In this document: positions 62,146 through 64,000 of the stretch, in pieces
Layout: each line of letters opens with the position of its first letter
How positions within the stretch are numbered: position 1 is the first letter of the stretch
NCBI GenBank assembly: GCA_014208095.1
Contig: JACHMT010000002.1
Coordinates: forward strand, 248,001 to 312,000
Direction: 5' to 3'
From: Actinospineispora eucalypti
GTDB lineage: Bacteria > Actinomycetota > Actinomycetes > Mycobacteriales > Pseudonocardiaceae
Length of the DNA stretch: 64,000 nt
Notes under the pieces: generated by a model
Databases searched by the model: none
The model's input: only the letters and a program-made list of their open reading frames with translations
What the model was told of the DNA's origin: nothing
Translations under genes and position numbers: made by a program

Positions 62146-64000
62146 GTGGCCGACCGACTCATCGTTCGTGGCGCGCGCGAGCACAATCTGCGCGGCGTCG
62201 ACCTGGACCTGCCCAGGGACAGCCTGATCGTGTTCACCGGGCTGTCCGGATCCGGCAAGTCCAGCCTGGCCTTCGACACGATTTTCGCGGAGGGCCAGCG
62301 GCGCTACGTGGAGTCGCTCTCCGCCTACGCGCGGCAGTTCCTCGGCCAGATGGACAAGCCCGACGTGGACTTCATCGAGGGCCTTTCCCCGGCGGTGTCC
62401 ATCGACCAGAAGTCGACCAACCGCAACCCGCGCTCCACGGTCGGCACGATCACCGAGGTCTACGACTACCTGCGGCTGCTCTACGCCCGCGCCGGCGTGC
62501 CGCACTGCCCCACCTGCGGGCACGTGATCGAGCGGCAGACGCCGCAGCAGATCGTGGACCAGGTGCTGGCCATGGCCGAGGGCAGCCGGTTCCAGGTGCT
62601 GGCCCCGGTGGTGCGCACCCGCAAGGGCGAGTTCGTGGACCTGTTCTCCCAGCTGCAGGCCCAGGGCTACGCCCGGGTGCTGGTGGACGGGGCCGTTCAC
62701 CAGCTGTCCGACCCGCCGAAGCTGAAGAAGCAGGAGAAGCACGACATCTCCGTGGTGGTCGACCGGCTGTCCGTGAAGGACAGCGCCAAGCAGCGGCTCA
62801 CCGACTCGGTGGAGACCGCGCTGCGCCTGGCCGACGGCCTGGTGGTGCTGGACTTCGTGGACCTCGACGAGGGCGACCCCGGCCGGGAGCGGCGGTTCTC
62901 CGAGCGGATGGCCTGCCCGAACGGGCACCCGGTGGCCATCGACGACCTCGAGCCCCGCACCTTCTCCTTCAACTCGCCGTACGGCGCCTGCCAGGCCTGC
63001 TCCGGGCTGGGAGTGAAGAAGGAGGTCGACCCCGAGCTGGTGGTGCCGGACGACGAGCTGAGCCTGGAGGACGGCGCGATCGCGCCGTGGGCCGGGGGCC
63101 ACTCGGCGGAGTACTTCGGCCGGCTGCTCAAGGCGCTGGCCGAGTCGATCGGGTTCCGCATGGACACCCCGTGGCGGAAGCTGCCGGCCAAGGCGCAGAA
63201 GGCGGTGCTGCACGGCACCGAGGACCAGGTGCACGTCCGCTACCTGAACCGGTACGGCCGCGAGCGCTCCTACTACGCCGCGTTCGAGGGCGTGGTGTCG
63301 TTCCTCGAACGCCGCATGGAGCAGACCGAGTCGGACGCCATGCGCGAGCGCTACGAGGGCTACATGCGGGAGGTGCCCTGCCCGGCGTGCAAGGGGGCAA
63401 GGCTGCGGCCCGAGGTGCTCGCGGTCACGCTGCGCCACCAGGAGCAGGGCGACCGGTCGATCGCCGAGGTCTGCTCGATGTCGGTGGCCGACTGCGCCCG
63501 GTTCCTCAGCGGCATGGTGCTCGACTCCCGGCAGGCGATGATCGCCGGGCGGGTGCTCAAGGAGGTACAGGCGCGGCTGGGCTTCCTGCTGGACGTGGGC
63601 CTGGACTACCTGTCCCTGGACCGGGCGGCCGGCACCCTGTCCGGCGGCGAGGCGCAGCGTATCCGGCTGGCCACCCAGATCGGGTCCGGACTGGTCGGTG
63701 TGCTGTACGTGCTGGACGAGCCGTCCATCGGCTTGCACCAGCGGGACAACCGGCGGCTGATCGAGACGCTGACCAGGCTGAAGAAGCTGGGCAACACGCT
63801 GATCGTGGTCGAGCACGACGAGGACACCATCCGGGCGGCGGATTGGTCGGTGGACATCGGCCCCGGCGCGGGTGAGCACGGCGGGCACATCGTGCACAGC
63901 GGCCCGGTGGCCGAGCTGGAGGCGCACGACACCTCGCTCACCGGCGCCTACCTCTCCGGCCGGCGGGAGATCGCCACGCCGGCCAAGCGCCGGCCCCGGG
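62146..64000 (+). CDS. uvrA: UvrABC excinuclease subunit A (3' end beyond window)
   Basis: The first 618 codons of the damage-recognition ATPase. Walker A 1 is [40 protein letters not shown] is the first zinc module region; the insertion domain follows, then the second zinc-binding pair at [15 protein letters not shown]. The first ATPase's signature [20 protein letters not shown] and Walker [16 protein letters not shown] lie near residues 500-530. GTG 62146 is set by the promoter position and the GGAAGGGG site 6 nt upstream. The second ATPase half is outside the window. Confidence 0.97.
   Translation, partial: MADRLIVRGAREHNLRGVDLDLPRDSLIVFTGLSGSGKSSLAFDTIFAEGQRRYVESLSAYARQFLGQMDKPDVDFIEGLSPAVSIDQKSTNRNPRSTVGTITEVYDYLRLLYARAGVPHCPTCGHVIERQTPQQIVDQVLAMAEGSRFQVLAPVVRTRKGEFVDLFSQLQAQGYARVLVDGAVHQLSDPPKLKKQEKHDISVVVDRLSVKDSAKQRLTDSVETALRLADGLVVLDFVDLDEGDPGRERRFSERMACPNGHPVAIDDLEPRTFSFNSPYGACQACSGLGVKKEVDPELVVPDDELSLEDGAIAPWAGGHSAEYFGRLLKALAESIGFRMDTPWRKLPAKAQKAVLHGTEDQVHVRYLNRYGRERSYYAAFEGVVSFLERRMEQTESDAMRERYEGYMREVPCPACKGARLRPEVLAVTLRHQEQGDRSIAEVCSMSVADCARFLSGMVLDSRQAMIAGRVLKEVQARLGFLLDVGLDYLSLDRAAGTLSGGEAQRIRLATQIGSGLVGVLYVLDEPSIGLHQRDNRRLIETLTRLKKLGNTLIVVEHDEDTIRAADWSVDIGPGAGEHGGHIVHSGPVAELEAHDTSLTGAYLSGRREIATPAKRRPR

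Overview
High-GC actinobacterial chromosome. It looks like a member of the Pseudonocardiales: GC is about 70% or more, GTG starts are common, and many genes appear leaderless, with a TAnnnT -10 box only 6-8 nt before the start codon. The order polA ... rpsA - coaE(GrpB fusion) - DUF402 gene - uvrB ... MBL hydrolase ... uvrA is the one I remember from mycobacteria (polA-rpsA-coaE-uvrB-...-uvrA), so this is a conserved DNA-repair/translation backbone with large accessory blocks between its genes. The species call is inference.

Layout. 1-8.2 kb: a partial histidine kinase, a thioesterase, a MocR-type regulator divergent from a small membrane protein, polA, an AraC/VOC pair and a methyltransferase. 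8.4-18.5 kb: rpsA, coaE, an ECF sigma factor with a membrane protein carrying a long Asp/His repeat, uvrB, a GT87 mannosyltransferase-like protein and a Mug-type uracil glycosylase. 18.5-22.7 kb: LysR/EamA, a GAF regulator and an HxlR/PPOX pair. 22.8-28.9 kb: a complete acetoin/2,3-butanediol operon (acoX, butanediol dehydrogenase, acetoin reductase, acoA, acoB, acoC). 29-43.4 kb: ABC exporter genes including a hydrolase-ABC ATPase fusion, a Mn riboswitch with terC, transporters, two TetR systems, RNase HI and an MBL hydrolase. 43.7-61.5 kb: an oxalate/formate module. 62.1 kb to the end: uvrA, cut by the window edge.

The oxalate/formate module is the most interesting part. It holds formyl-CoA:oxalate CoA-transferase (frc), oxalyl-CoA decarboxylase (oxc, with an apparent 1-nt frameshift), an OFA-type antiporter, an ADP-forming acyl-CoA synthetase, an Nramp-like transporter that lacks the metal motif, a Ca2+/H+ exchanger, a ketopantoate-reductase-like enzyme and an NAD-linked molybdenum formate dehydrogenase. 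Two closely similar FadR-type GntR regulators sit at or inside its borders, and a shared CATAC/GTATG-type palindrome occurs in front of its transcription units. Together these genes would turn (calcium) oxalate into CO2 plus NADH, with Ca2+ export. The formate dehydrogenase catalytic gene contains an in-frame UGA at the selenocysteine position of FdhF-type enzymes, followed 18 nt later by a SECIS-like hairpin with a GGUCU loop. Its N-terminal Fe-S part is split off as a separate gene at the other end of the operon. The block is bracketed by a 290-bp palindromic repeat (43.4-43.7 kb) and a half copy of the same repeat (61.7-61.8 kb).

Three repair genes (polA, uvrB, uvrA) have promoters matching the mycobacterial LexA-independent RecA-NDp/PafBC pattern (tTGTCRgtg-N8-TAnnnT). 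That pattern also fixes their start codons.
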